DNA of 26,243 bases from JAENVT01 sp031430695 (GCA_031430695.1 JANPBZ010000050.1:1-26243), one strand, 5' to 3'. Shown: positions 16,221 through 24,044, counted from the stretch's first letter. Made by a program: numbers and translations. Notes: generated by a model from the sequence alone, not told the origin.

Positions 16221-17992
16221 CTGGGCTCGGCATGACGACGACGCGACTCGAGCTCATCGCTCCGCAGCCGGTGATCTGCGTGATCGATCACCTGTACCGA
16301 GACCTTGCACTGGCCGATGCGGCCCGTCACGGTCGTTTCACACACGCCGGCGTCGAACTCGAACTGGGCCGCCGTCCTGACTGGATCGACGGTGGACTGG
16401 TGGATGATGTCGAGTGGCGAATCGAGTGGGTCAAGCTGTACGAGGGTCTCGCTCTCGCCCACGCCTACTCGACCAGTGGCGAGATCGACTACTTGACTGC
16501 CTGGGAAGACCTGGTCGAGACGTTCTGCGATCAGGTCGCCGTTGGCACCGACGTGTCCGACGTCTCGGCGCGGCGCCTGCAGAACTGGGTCTATGCGTGG
16601 CTGCGATTTGCCGATGCGCCTCACTACGAAGGCTTGCGTCCGGGCCTCGCCGAGCGGATCGCGCGGCGGATCACCGCCGACGCAGATCACCTGCGCCTGA
16701 ATCTCACCCCGAATCGCAATCATCGCACGCTCGAGTTGTATGCGCTGCTGATCGTCGGATTGTCGTTGCCCGACTACGACGACGGCTTGGCACGCTTCGC
16801 TCTCGACGAACTGGGCGACAACTTGCTGACCGACGTGTGGATCGACGGTGTCCATCGCGAGTGCTCGACCGACTATCACTGCATCGCGCTGCGCTCGTAT
16901 CTCGGTGCCATCGCCAACGCGCGCGCTGCCGGGCTCGACCTTCCCGACGGATATCTCGACCGGGCCTCGCTCGCTCTCGATTACGCACTGCACATTCAGC
17001 GTCCCGATGGGTTGACGCCGTCGTTCTCCGATGGCGACACCGTCGACTTCGGCGAACTCCTGGCGCTCGGCGCCGAGCTGTTCGATCGCGATGACCTGCG
17101 CTGGGCTGCCACCCGCGGCAACGCTGGCAAGCCGCCTGCCAGCCGCGACGCGACGTTTCCGACCGGCGGATACCTCACCGCTCGCAGCGGATGGGGTGCC
17201 GGATCGACCGCCTACGACGACGAGTGTTTCATGCTGATGGACGCCGGCCCGATCGGCGACGGCGGGCATGGCCACTACGACCAACTGTCGATCGAGCTCT
17301 TCGCCGCGGGCCACTCGCTGATCGTCGATCCCGGCCGTTACACATATGCCGACAACCAGTGGCGACATTGGTTCAAGGGGTCGAAGGCGCACAACACCGT
17401 GACCATCGATGGTCTCGATCAGACGCCCTACCGTCGTGGCTCGCCGAAGCAGCCGACCTCGCAGGCGCGCATCGTTCGCCGCATATCGCGCGACGATTTC
17501 GACGCCGTCGAGGCCGAGGTCACCAGCCCGCGCCACGAGGTCGTGCACCTTCGTCACGTGCTGTTTCCGCGGCGCGAGTACTGGGTAGTCCACGACCATG
17601 TTCGGGGCGACATCGACCACACCTACGAGGCGCGCTGGCACTTGCCCGCCGAAGCCGAAGGCCGCGTTGCCGTCGAATGCGCAGCACGCCAGACGATCGT
17701 TCGAACCCCGGCGGGCACGCTGCTGTTCCCCGCATCGGTCGCAGTCGACATCGAACCAGGCTGGGTCGCTTCGACCTATGGCATCAAGGAGCCCGCGCCT
17801 GTCGTCGTTGCGCGAACGCGCGGGACGCAAGCCGACATTGTCACGGTGCTTTCACCGGGTGCTGCCGCCGTGACGATCGACGATCAGTCGGCACATGGTC
17901 TGCTGCGCTGCGAGGTACGGCGCGGTTCGACAACAGACAGGATCGAGTGGGCGGCGCACACGGACGTTACGTGGGAAAGGTGGAGCAGGTGA
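16217..17992 (+). CDS. Heparinase II/III-family (alginate-lyase-like) protein, no signal peptide
   Basis: The protein has 591 residues. An N-terminal alpha/alpha toroid of about 300 residues has NRNHRTLELYALL (N166, H169) and the Tyr-rich ECSTDYH segment. The C-terminal beta-sandwich has the family hallmark GDGGHGHYDQLSIELFAAG (H351, H353, Y354), then VDPGRYTY and KGSKAHNTVTIDG. Family members cleave uronate-containing polysaccharides by beta-elimination. Many are secreted, but no hydrophobic signal is visible here, so action in the cytoplasm is likely. It may trim or edit a uronate-containing glycan, or be a non-lytic relative. The GTG start overlaps the previous stop by four bases; ATG 16232 is an alternative. 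Confidence 0.88.
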   Translation: MTGLGMTTTRLELIAPQPVICVIDHLYRDLALADAARHGRFTHAGVELELGRRPDWIDGGLVDDVEWRIEWVKLYEGLALAHAYSTSGEIDYLTAWEDLVETFCDQVAVGTDVSDVSARRLQNWVYAWLRFADAPHYEGLRPGLAERIARRITADADHLRLNLTPNRNHRTLELYALLIVGLSLPDYDDGLARFALDELGDNLLTDVWIDGVHRECSTDYHCIALRSYLGAIANARAAGLDLPDGYLDRASLALDYALHIQRPDGLTPSFSDGDTVDFGELLALGAELFDRDDLRWAATRGNAGKPPASRDATFPTGGYLTARSGWGAGSTAYDDECFMLMDAGPIGDGGHGHYDQLSIELFAAGHSLIVDPGRYTYADNQWRHWFKGSKAHNTVTIDGLDQTPYRRGSPKQPTSQARIVRRISRDDFDAVEAEVTSPRHEVVHLRHVLFPRREYWVVHDHVRGDIDHTYEARWHLPAEAEGRVAVECAARQTIVRTPAGTLLFPASVAVDIEPGWVASTYGIKEPAPVVVARTRGTQADIVTVLSPGAAAVTIDDQSAHGLLRCEVRRGSTTDRIEWAAHTDVTWERWSR

Positions 17993-17994
17993 TC

Positions 17995-19272
17995 ATGACC
18001 ACTGCCCGCCCGCCGGTCGGGTTCACGGCCGATCCGGTCGTCCCTGCGCGGGATCTGCTGCTCGACCCCGACAACGTCGCCGAGCAACTCGGCCGCATCT
18101 CGCATCGGGAAGGATCGATCGAGTTGTGCACCCTGCGGCGCGTCAAGTACCGCATCGGCGAGAGCCTCCGCGTGGTGTACGACGTAGTTGCCGACGGCCG
18201 CCCGTACGTGATGTCGGCGCGCACATTCCCCAACAGCGCCGCAGTGTTTCGACGAGCCGAGGTCAAAGCGTCGCGGGTCGACGGCATGCCCGGCGCCGCC
18301 CACGACCCACAGACCAACAGCGTGTGGTGGACCGTGCCGAACGATCGAAAACTGCGCAACCTGGGCACGTTGCTCAATCCCCCTGTGCGCGTGCGCCAGA
18401 GCAGCGGCGTGGAATGGGAGCAATCAGTCCTCGTCGAGTACGCCCCGGAGCGATCAGCGACGGCCCGCCTGCTCGATGCACACGGCATCGTGACCGGTTT
18501 CGCCAAGGCGTACCACGATCGCGATGTAGTCGACGTCGCCGACCAGTACAACCGTGTAGCCGCATCGCTCGCGCTGTTCGACGGCATCCGGACGCCACGT
18601 GCGCTCGGTTGGGCGCGCCCTGACCGCATCCTCGTGTTGGAGCCGATGCGCGGCCGCACGTGGACCAATCTGCCAGGCGACGCGCAGTCTGTGGCCATGC
18701 AGCGTTTCGGCGCTGCGCTGGCCAACGTGCACGGCCTGCCGACCGACTTCGGGCGCGGGCCCTTTCAACGGTACCGATCGGAGCGCGTGCTGAACAGCGC
18801 CGATCTTGTTGCGATCGCGAGGGTCGACGTCGCCGCGGCCGCCCAACGCCTTCGCCACGCGCTCGCCGCAGGGCCGCCGACCGGGGGAACCGTGGTGTGC
18901 CTCCATGGCGACGTGCACGCCAACAACGTTCTGTTCGACGGCGACCATGTGCACGTGATCGATTTCGACCAAGGCGGCTCGGGCTTCGCCTCCGCAGACA
19001 TCGGCAGCATGTTGGCATCGCTGATGACCACTCGTCTGATCAACCCCGACGAAGCAGTCGCCGGCCTCGGCACCGCGTTCCTCGACGGCTATGCGGCCGT
19101 TCGGCCGTTGCCGAGCGCGGCCGAGTTGCGCTGGTATACGGCTGCGGCGTTTGTCGCCGAGCGGGCGATTCGGGCGGTCAACCGGGTGAACCGACCGGTG
19201 CTCGCGGTGCTGCCCGAACTGTTGGAGATGGCCGAAGCGATCCTTGCCGGAAAGCTCGACGTCGATGGCTGA
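17995..19272 (+). CDS. APH-fold phosphotransferase (aminoglycoside/choline-kinase-like), probable glycan-modifying kinase
   Basis: The protein has 425 residues. The kinase C-lobe has HGDVHANNV with catalytic D306 and N311, and metal-binding D323 in VIDFDQGG. The N-lobe reads YRIGESLRVVYDV then RPYVMSARTF, where the usual ATP-contacting lysine of the third strand appears to be Arg (R76) or absent. In this setting it probably phosphorylates a sugar or lipid intermediate; antibiotic resistance is unlikely given the operon. ATG 17995 has GGAGCAGG just upstream. GTG 17989 would overlap the previous stop as GTGA. The whole protein is longer than typical APH enzymes, with about 200 residues before the catalytic loop that include an unassigned stretch (about 85-160). 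Confidence 0.85.
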   Translation: MTTARPPVGFTADPVVPARDLLLDPDNVAEQLGRISHREGSIELCTLRRVKYRIGESLRVVYDVVADGRPYVMSARTFPNSAAVFRRAEVKASRVDGMPGAAHDPQTNSVWWTVPNDRKLRNLGTLLNPPVRVRQSSGVEWEQSVLVEYAPERSATARLLDAHGIVTGFAKAYHDRDVVDVADQYNRVAASLALFDGIRTPRALGWARPDRILVLEPMRGRTWTNLPGDAQSVAMQRFGAALANVHGLPTDFGRGPFQRYRSERVLNSADLVAIARVDVAAAAQRLRHALAAGPPTGGTVVCLHGDVHANNVLFDGDHVHVIDFDQGGSGFASADIGSMLASLMTTRLINPDEAVAGLGTAFLDGYAAVRPLPSAAELRWYTAAAFVAERAIRAVNRVNRPVLAVLPELLEMAEAILAGKLDVDG

Positions 19273-20446
19273 GCGACCAACCCTGCTGTTCTACTGCCAG
19301 CACGCCTTGGGACTCGGCCATCTCGTGCGATCACTGACGCTTGCCGCGGCGTTGAGCGAACGGTTCAACGTCGTCCTGCTGAATGGCGGACGATTCCCCG
19401 AGGGCACGACCGTCCCCGCCGGTGTCCGAGTGGTCAACCTGCCGCCACTCGGACACGACGGGACGTACAGCCTCGTCAGTCACGATCCGGCGTGGTCGGT
19501 CGAGGCCTCGATGTGCGAACGCCCGCGCGTCATTCTCCACGAGCTCGCCACCACGGAGCCCGCCGTGGTGCTGATCGAGCTGTACCCGTTCGGTCGCAAG
19601 AAGTTCGAGTTCGAGCTGCTGCCGCTGCTCGACGCCGTGCATTCGATGGGCGTCGAACGCCCGCGTGTCGTGTGCAGCGTTCGCGACATCCTGGTCGGCC
19701 ACCGCGTCGACCAAGCCCGGCACGACGAACGAGCTGCCGGGCTGGCCAATCGATACTTCGACGCCATTCTGGTGCACTCCGATCCGCAGTTCGCCCGCCT
19801 CGAGGACACGTTCCATCCGGCCACGGCACTGACCGTGCCGGTCCACTACACCGGCTTTGTCACGCACACCGCGCCGACCGAGCCGGACCCTGAGCAGCGG
19901 TTGAGGCGGGTGCTGGTGTCAGCTGGTGGAGGCATGGTTGGCGAGCCTTTGTTCCGTGCCGCTGCCGGGGCCCATCGCCGGTGGCACGCCGAAGCAGGAT
20001 TGACCACCACCGTGCTGACCGGGCCGTTCGCGCCGGAGCCGGTGTGGGCGTGGTTGCAGGACGAGGCGGCACGACTCGACGGGTTCGAGGTCGTTCGCTA
20101 TCTCCCTGACCTGCGCCGCGAGATGGCACGCTCGGCAGTCACCGTCAGCCAGTGCGGATACAACACGACGATGGACATCCTGCGCGCACGCGTGCCCGCC
20201 GTGGTCGTTCCCTACGCCGAAGGCGGCGAGGACGAGCAACGCCAACGCGCTGAGCGACTCGACAACCTGAGGATACTGCGCTGCGTCTCGCCTCAACACC
20301 TCGATGCTGCCCGATTGGCCGAAGCAGTCATGGCTGCTGCGACATCGACCCCGGCGCCGGTAACGCTGGATCTCAACGGTCGCGACATGTCGGCTCACAT
20401 CATCTCCGAACTCTTCGGCGCAACGCTGGCGCAGGTCGTGGTGTGA
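19265..20446 (+). CDS. MurG-like (GT-B, COG4671-type) glycosyltransferase, second copy
   Basis: The protein has 393 residues. It has the N-terminal loop ALGLGHLVRSLTLAAAL (GLGH at 16-19) and the C-terminal donor-site segment QCGYNTTMDILRARVPAVVVPY (GYNT at 298-301) followed by EDEQRQRAERL. Between them are VSAGGGMVGEPLF and TTTVLTGPFAP. It shares its architecture with the 10366-11571 product, so the operon has two of these rare-type transferases near its two ends. It should use a nucleotide-sugar donor in the cytoplasm; specificity is unknown. The start overlaps the kinase stop by eight bases, and the stop overlaps the deacetylase start as GTGA. Confidence 0.85.
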   Translation: MAERPTLLFYCQHALGLGHLVRSLTLAAALSERFNVVLLNGGRFPEGTTVPAGVRVVNLPPLGHDGTYSLVSHDPAWSVEASMCERPRVILHELATTEPAVVLIELYPFGRKKFEFELLPLLDAVHSMGVERPRVVCSVRDILVGHRVDQARHDERAAGLANRYFDAILVHSDPQFARLEDTFHPATALTVPVHYTGFVTHTAPTEPDPEQRLRRVLVSAGGGMVGEPLFRAAAGAHRRWHAEAGLTTTVLTGPFAPEPVWAWLQDEAARLDGFEVVRYLPDLRREMARSAVTVSQCGYNTTMDILRARVPAVVVPYAEGGEDEQRQRAERLDNLRILRCVSPQHLDAARLAEAVMAAATSTPAPVTLDLNGRDMSAHIISELFGATLAQVVV

Positions 20447-21174
20447 GCGACTGGCTCGACCCTGTTCGCTGGGCGCTCGACGCGTCGCCCGCGCCTGTTC
20501 AGTTCTTCTTCCGCGACGATGACGCCGGTTGGGACGACGAGGCGCTGTGGCGCCTGCTCGACTGCTGCCAGGCCCAGGAAGTGCACATCGACGTGGCCGT
20601 CATACCGGTCGAGCTCGACGCCGATCGGGCTACCGCACTGTGCGACCGGGCCGCGACGGGTTTGGTGCACCTGCACCAGCACGGCTTCAAGCATGTCAAC
20701 CACGAGACCGCCGGGCGCAAGTACGAGTTCGGGCCGAGCCGCAGCCACGACCAGCAGCTCGCCGATATCGCCCAAGGCCGGGCGTTGATCGGCGGGCAAC
20801 TGCATCCGTACGTCGAATCGATCTTCACCCCACCGTGGAATCGTTGCACCGAGCAAACCGCCGCAGCGCTCGCCAACCTCGGATTCGAGATCCTGTCGCG
20901 CGACCGGTCGGCAAAACCGTTCGGTCTCGCCGAGCTCGCTGAGGTGCCCATCACGGTCGACTGGTTCGCCAAGACCAAGGGCGATCCGTGGACGCGCGAT
21001 CAGGTCGGCACACAGATCGCCCAGCAGATCATCGATGGCGCGGCGCCCGTGGGGGTCATGCTGCATCACGCCATCACCAACCTCGAGCACTTGGCGCTGA
21101 TCGATCAACTGCTCACGTTGATCGCCCGCCATCCATCGGCGGTATCGACGTCGATCTACAACTCGTCGTTCTGA
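20443..21174 (+). CDS. Polysaccharide-deacetylase-like (NodB-fold) protein, last gene of operon
   Basis: The protein has 243 residues. FFRDDDAGWDD (22-32) carries the Asp pair of NodB-type deacetylases, and HLHQHGFKHVNH (76-87) the downstream histidine motif that binds the metal. The later IFTPPWNRC resembles the family RxPW/Y loop, and GVMLHHAI is the C-terminal histidine segment. It could remove acetyl groups from an N- or O-acetylated sugar. No signal peptide or membrane helix is seen, so it would act inside the cell. The GTG start overlaps the upstream stop by four bases. Its last 19 bases overlap the 3' end of the oppositely oriented phosphatase gene. Confidence 0.82.
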   Translation: MSDWLDPVRWALDASPAPVQFFFRDDDAGWDDEALWRLLDCCQAQEVHIDVAVIPVELDADRATALCDRAATGLVHLHQHGFKHVNHETAGRKYEFGPSRSHDQQLADIAQGRALIGGQLHPYVESIFTPPWNRCTEQTAAALANLGFEILSRDRSAKPFGLAELAEVPITVDWFAKTKGDPWTRDQVGTQIAQQIIDGAAPVGVMLHHAITNLEHLALIDQLLTLIARHPSAVSTSIYNSSF

Positions 21175-21758
21175 GTGATCGCCACCGTGTGACCGTCGAG
21201 CAGGGCGAGGCGTTCGCCGACGGTATGACCTGTCGCGGTTACGCGCACGGTGAGGCCGGCGAGATTGGCCACCGGGGCGTCGGCGAGTCCGTTCGACCGG
21301 GCGAGTGAATGGATCACGCCGCCGTGCGTGATCACCAGCAGCGAACCGCCGGGGCTCGCCTTGTGGATCGCGTCGAGGGCCTCGAGCACCCGCTCCATCA
21401 TCGCATCAGCAGCTTCGAAACCGTCGGGGCGGCGACCGTCGTCCAGCCACCCTGGCCAGCCTTTGTGGATCTCGACATCCGTCAATCCCGACCATTCTCC
21501 GACATCGCGTTCGCGCAGTCGTTCGTCGACCATCACTGGCCCGATGCCGAGTTGCTGGGCGATGATCGCCGCCGTCTCGGCAGCGCGCAGCAAGTCGCTG
21601 GAGATGATGCCGTCGACCGCACCGATCGACCCGGCCGCAACAGCGGCTTGGCGCCGGCCGAGCTCGGAGAGCGCAGGGTCGGCGTGACCCTGCCAGCGAC
21701 CGATGGCGTTCCACTCCGATTGCCCGTGGCGCACGACGAGCAGATCGGTGGCGTGCAT
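21156..21758 (-). CDS. Histidine phosphatase superfamily protein (phosphoglycerate-mutase-like)
   Basis: The protein has 200 residues. The catalytic histidine is in LLVVRHGQSEWN (H11). SSDLLRAAETAAII supplies the second arginine, ERDVGEWSG the acidic residue, and VITHGGVIHSLA the second histidine. The family includes phosphoglycerate mutases, sugar- or phospholipid-phosphatases and acid phosphatases; lacking family-specific insertions this is best called a broad phosphatase. It lies 11 bases downstream of the tyrosine kinase gene on the same strand and is probably cotranscribed, so it could counter that kinase or dephosphorylate a glycan precursor. The 3' end overlaps the deacetylase gene by 19 bases. 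The upstream in-frame extension was rejected because it overlaps the kinase gene. Confidence 0.88.
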   Translation of the reverse strand: MHATDLLVVRHGQSEWNAIGRWQGHADPALSELGRRQAAVAAGSIGAVDGIISSDLLRAAETAAIIAQQLGIGPVMVDERLRERDVGEWSGLTDVEIHKGWPGWLDDGRRPDGFEAADAMMERVLEALDAIHKASPGGSLLVITHGGVIHSLARSNGLADAPVANLAGLTVRVTATGHTVGERLALLDGHTVAITQNDEL

Positions 21759-21769
21759 CGGCGCGGACG

Positions 21770-23326
21770 CTACCGCCGTCGCTTCTTCGCGCGGCCAGGT
21801 TGTCCGTACTCGTATTCGCCCGACACCTCGTTGTCGATCTTGGCCCGGTTCAGCACGATACCGAGCAGTGGGGCACCGACTCGTTCGAGGGTCGCCAGGC
21901 TCTCGCGCAGCTGCGGCACCGACACTCGCTTCGCCTGGGCGACCAGCAACACGCCATCGACGTGACGAGACAGTGCGGCGGCGTCGCTGACTGCCAACAG
22001 TGGCGCCGAGTCGATGATCACGTAGTCGAATCGTCGAGCCAGTTCCTCTGCGAAGGCGTCCATGCGTCGACCACTGAGCAGTTCGCTGGGGTTCGGTGGC
22101 ACGGGGCCGCCCACGATCACCCACAACTGGTCGGTGATGCGCTGGATGGTCAACTCCATCGGGTCGCCGGCGAGGTTGTTGGTCAGGCCGTTGCTGCCGT
22201 CGACGGCGAACATGCGGTGCAGGTCGGGCTTGCGCAGGTCGGCGTCGACCAGGACGACGTTCGAGCCGGTCTGCGACAGCACGATGGCGAGGTTGGCGGC
22301 AGTCGTGCTCTTACCCTCGCCGGGGCGCGTGCTGGTGACCTGGATCGACCGCATCTTGCGCTCGATGCCAAGGAACTGCACGTTGGTGCGCAGGTTGCGA
22401 TACGACTCGACAGCCGGGTTCTCGGGCGCGGAAACAGACAGCGGTCTGTTGTCCTTCGTCGACACGTTGGGCACCATCGCCAGCACCGGCACGTCGGTTC
22501 CCAGCCGGGCGAGGTCGTCGGTATTGCGTATCGAATCGTCGAGGTGGTCCACCAGGAACGCGGCACCGAGACCCAGCAACAAGCCGACCACCGCAGCGAG
22601 CATGGCTGTGCGCACCGGCGTTGGTTTGATCGGATTGATCGGTGCAACCGCTGGTCGCACCAATTCGGCGTTGCCTGCCGACAGTGCCGCGTCGACCTGG
22701 AGTTGATCGATGCGTTGGCTGAACAGCGCCTGCTGATCGACCAGTGCACGACGGTCGGCCTCGGCCCCCGAGTCGTCGTCGGTGCTGCTCGAACCGATCT
22801 GTTCGTCGAGGGTGTCGATCTGCGTTTGCAGTTCGGTGATCTTCGTTTGCAGTTCGGCGCTGGCCGCGACCATGCCACTGACCGCCTGCTCGCGCTTCAC
22901 GTCGATGTACGCGTCGACGTACGCGTTGGCGAGCATGGCCGCCGTCTCGGGGTCGCCGCTTTCGACACTGACAGTGATGACATCGGCGTCGTCGAAACCG
23001 CTGCCGGTGACGCCGGGGGGATCCTCTTCGAGACCAAGGTTGTCGATCAACCGGAAGTACACGACGTCGCCCTCGAGTACCGATATCTCGTTCTGCACCA
23101 GTCGGTCGGGGTTGATGTTCTGTTGGCCACTACCGAACACCGATTCCCCGGGCAGGACGCGGATCAACATGTCGGCATCGGCCTGGTAGATGGGCGTTTG
23201 CTGCTGCGACAAGGCGACGGCCGGTGCGGCGGTGGCGATGATCGCGGCGATCACGATCCACGACCGGCGGATGATGACGCGCCAGTAGTCGCGCAAAGTC
23301 ATCTCCGGACGCTCGCCGACGCTCAT
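21770..23326 (-). CDS. Fused Wzz chain-length regulator / BY-type tyrosine kinase
   Basis: The protein has 518 residues. TM1 (about 20-39) and TM2 (about 239-260) flank an extracytoplasmic Wzz domain with a coiled-coil-prone stretch (about 150-215). The cytoplasmic kinase has Walker A STRPGEGKST (332-341, K339), Walker A' VVLVDADLRKP (357-367) and Walker B YVIIDSAP (435-442). The C-terminus ends EYEYG (Y505 and Y507) then Lys/Arg-rich residues. Such kinases control polysaccharide chain length and export by autophosphorylating a C-terminal tyrosine cluster; here only two tyrosines are seen. A TAGGCT -10-like hexamer ends 10 bases before ATG 23326. The linked phosphatase gene follows, and the LytR_C-type gene precedes by 39 bases. 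Confidence 0.93.
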   Translation of the reverse strand: MSVGERPEMTLRDYWRVIIRRSWIVIAAIIATAAPAVALSQQQTPIYQADADMLIRVLPGESVFGSGQQNINPDRLVQNEISVLEGDVVYFRLIDNLGLEEDPPGVTGSGFDDADVITVSVESGDPETAAMLANAYVDAYIDVKREQAVSGMVAASAELQTKITELQTQIDTLDEQIGSSSTDDDSGAEADRRALVDQQALFSQRIDQLQVDAALSAGNAELVRPAVAPINPIKPTPVRTAMLAAVVGLLLGLGAAFLVDHLDDSIRNTDDLARLGTDVPVLAMVPNVSTKDNRPLSVSAPENPAVESYRNLRTNVQFLGIERKMRSIQVTSTRPGEGKSTTAANLAIVLSQTGSNVVLVDADLRKPDLHRMFAVDGSNGLTNNLAGDPMELTIQRITDQLWVIVGGPVPPNPSELLSGRRMDAFAEELARRFDYVIIDSAPLLAVSDAAALSRHVDGVLLVAQAKRVSVPQLRESLATLERVGAPLLGIVLNRAKIDNEVSGEYEYGQPGRAKKRRR

Positions 23327-23336
23327 AGAAGTCGCC

Positions 23337-23342
23337 AGCCTA
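23337..23342 (-). promoter_or_regulatory. Candidate -10 element for the tyrosine kinase gene (TAGGCT)
   Basis: TAGGCT on the minus strand ends 10 bases before the ATG at 23326, with no Shine-Dalgarno sequence between. Such a short spacing would give a near-leaderless transcript, common in actinobacteria. A TTGACT lies 21 bases upstream, too far for a standard -35. Confidence 0.4.
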
Positions 23343-23365
23343 CCGGTGGTGATCGATCCACGGAG

Positions 23366-23977
23366 TCAACGCGGAGCATCTGGACCGAGCACCAGGATCA
23401 CGTCACCGGCGTTGTCGGAGTTCGTGATCTGCGCTCCGTTGGTGGGGAATGCAGCGATGATCGCGTCGGGTACGCCGACGTCTTTGGCGACGATCTCGGC
23501 CTCGTCGTCGAAGCCGGGGCGGTAGTAGATGATGGTCACATCGACGGGCACGAGCGCATCACCGAGATCGATGTCGTAACCCAGCGGCCGCAGCCGATCG
23601 GCAGTCGTGCTGGCAAGTCGGAAGCGACCGTCGCCGTTGCCGATCACCAGTCGCACCTCGTCGCGCGGCAACGGGCCGGCGATGGTCGTGGTGGTAGCGG
23701 CCGCGGTTGTCGTTGGCGCCACCGTTGTGGTGGGCGCCGCTGTATCTGGCGCCGGAGGTTGTGTTGTCGAGGATGCAGCCGAAGTCGTCGTCACGGCGGG
23801 TTCCGCCGTCGTGGTGGTGGTCGACGATTCCACCGTCGATGGGTTCGTGTCGTCGACAGCAGTGTTTGCAGGGTCGAGCACGAACGGGTCGGCGGGTACA
23901 GGACGGCCGGCGATGGCCAGACCGGCAAGACCGCCGACGACGATCACGGCGAGAGCGAACGGCCACGACTTGCGCAT
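23366..23977 (-). CDS. Membrane-anchored LytR_C-type domain protein with Thr-rich linker
   Basis: The protein has 203 residues. One N-terminal transmembrane segment follows the basic MRKSW start (about 7-25). A linker of about 75 residues is very rich in Thr, Ala, Pro and Ser. A C-terminal domain of about 100 residues has VRLVIGNGDGRFRLASTTADRLRPLGY, the start pattern of LytR C-terminal domains. These often follow the LytR-CpsA-Psr ligase domain, but no such catalytic domain is present here. It likely sits outside the membrane within or against the cell wall. ATG 23977 was chosen; an upstream in-frame TTG (23989) has no better support. TAACTT ends 10 bases before the ATG. It is first in line with the tyrosine kinase and phosphatase genes. 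Confidence 0.8.
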   Translation of the reverse strand: MRKSWPFALAVIVVGGLAGLAIAGRPVPADPFVLDPANTAVDDTNPSTVESSTTTTTAEPAVTTTSAASSTTQPPAPDTAAPTTTVAPTTTAAATTTTIAGPLPRDEVRLVIGNGDGRFRLASTTADRLRPLGYDIDLGDALVPVDVTIIYYRPGFDDEAEIVAKDVGVPDAIIAAFPTNGAQITNSDNAGDVILVLGPDAPR

Positions 23978-23987
23978 GAGGCCAGTC

Positions 23988-23993
23988 AAGTTA
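23988..23993 (-). promoter_or_regulatory. Candidate -10 element for the LytR_C-type gene (TAACTT)
   Basis: TAACTT on the minus strand ends 10 bases before ATG 23977. It shares the 82-bp divergent region 23978-24059 with the candidate element for the DUF4012 gene. No matching -35 and no Shine-Dalgarno sequence are seen. Confidence 0.35.
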
Positions 23994-24044
23994 CCAGCGC
24001 ACTCTCGGCCCTGACCGCGGCGGGACGGAAGTCTTTGGGGCCAG

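Noticed and set aside
16121..17830. A 569-codon minus-strand open frame opposite the heparinase-like gene
   Set aside because: The product shows no domain, while the opposite strand has clear heparinase II/III motifs.
17995..19272. Aminoglycoside resistance gene
   Set aside because: Only the APH fold is shared. The coupling to glycan genes and the altered N-lobe make a sugar or lipid substrate more likely.
21759..22124. Upstream extension of the phosphatase frame to 22124
   Set aside because: It overlaps the C-terminal part of the tyrosine kinase gene. The histidine phosphatase motif starts just after ATG 21758.
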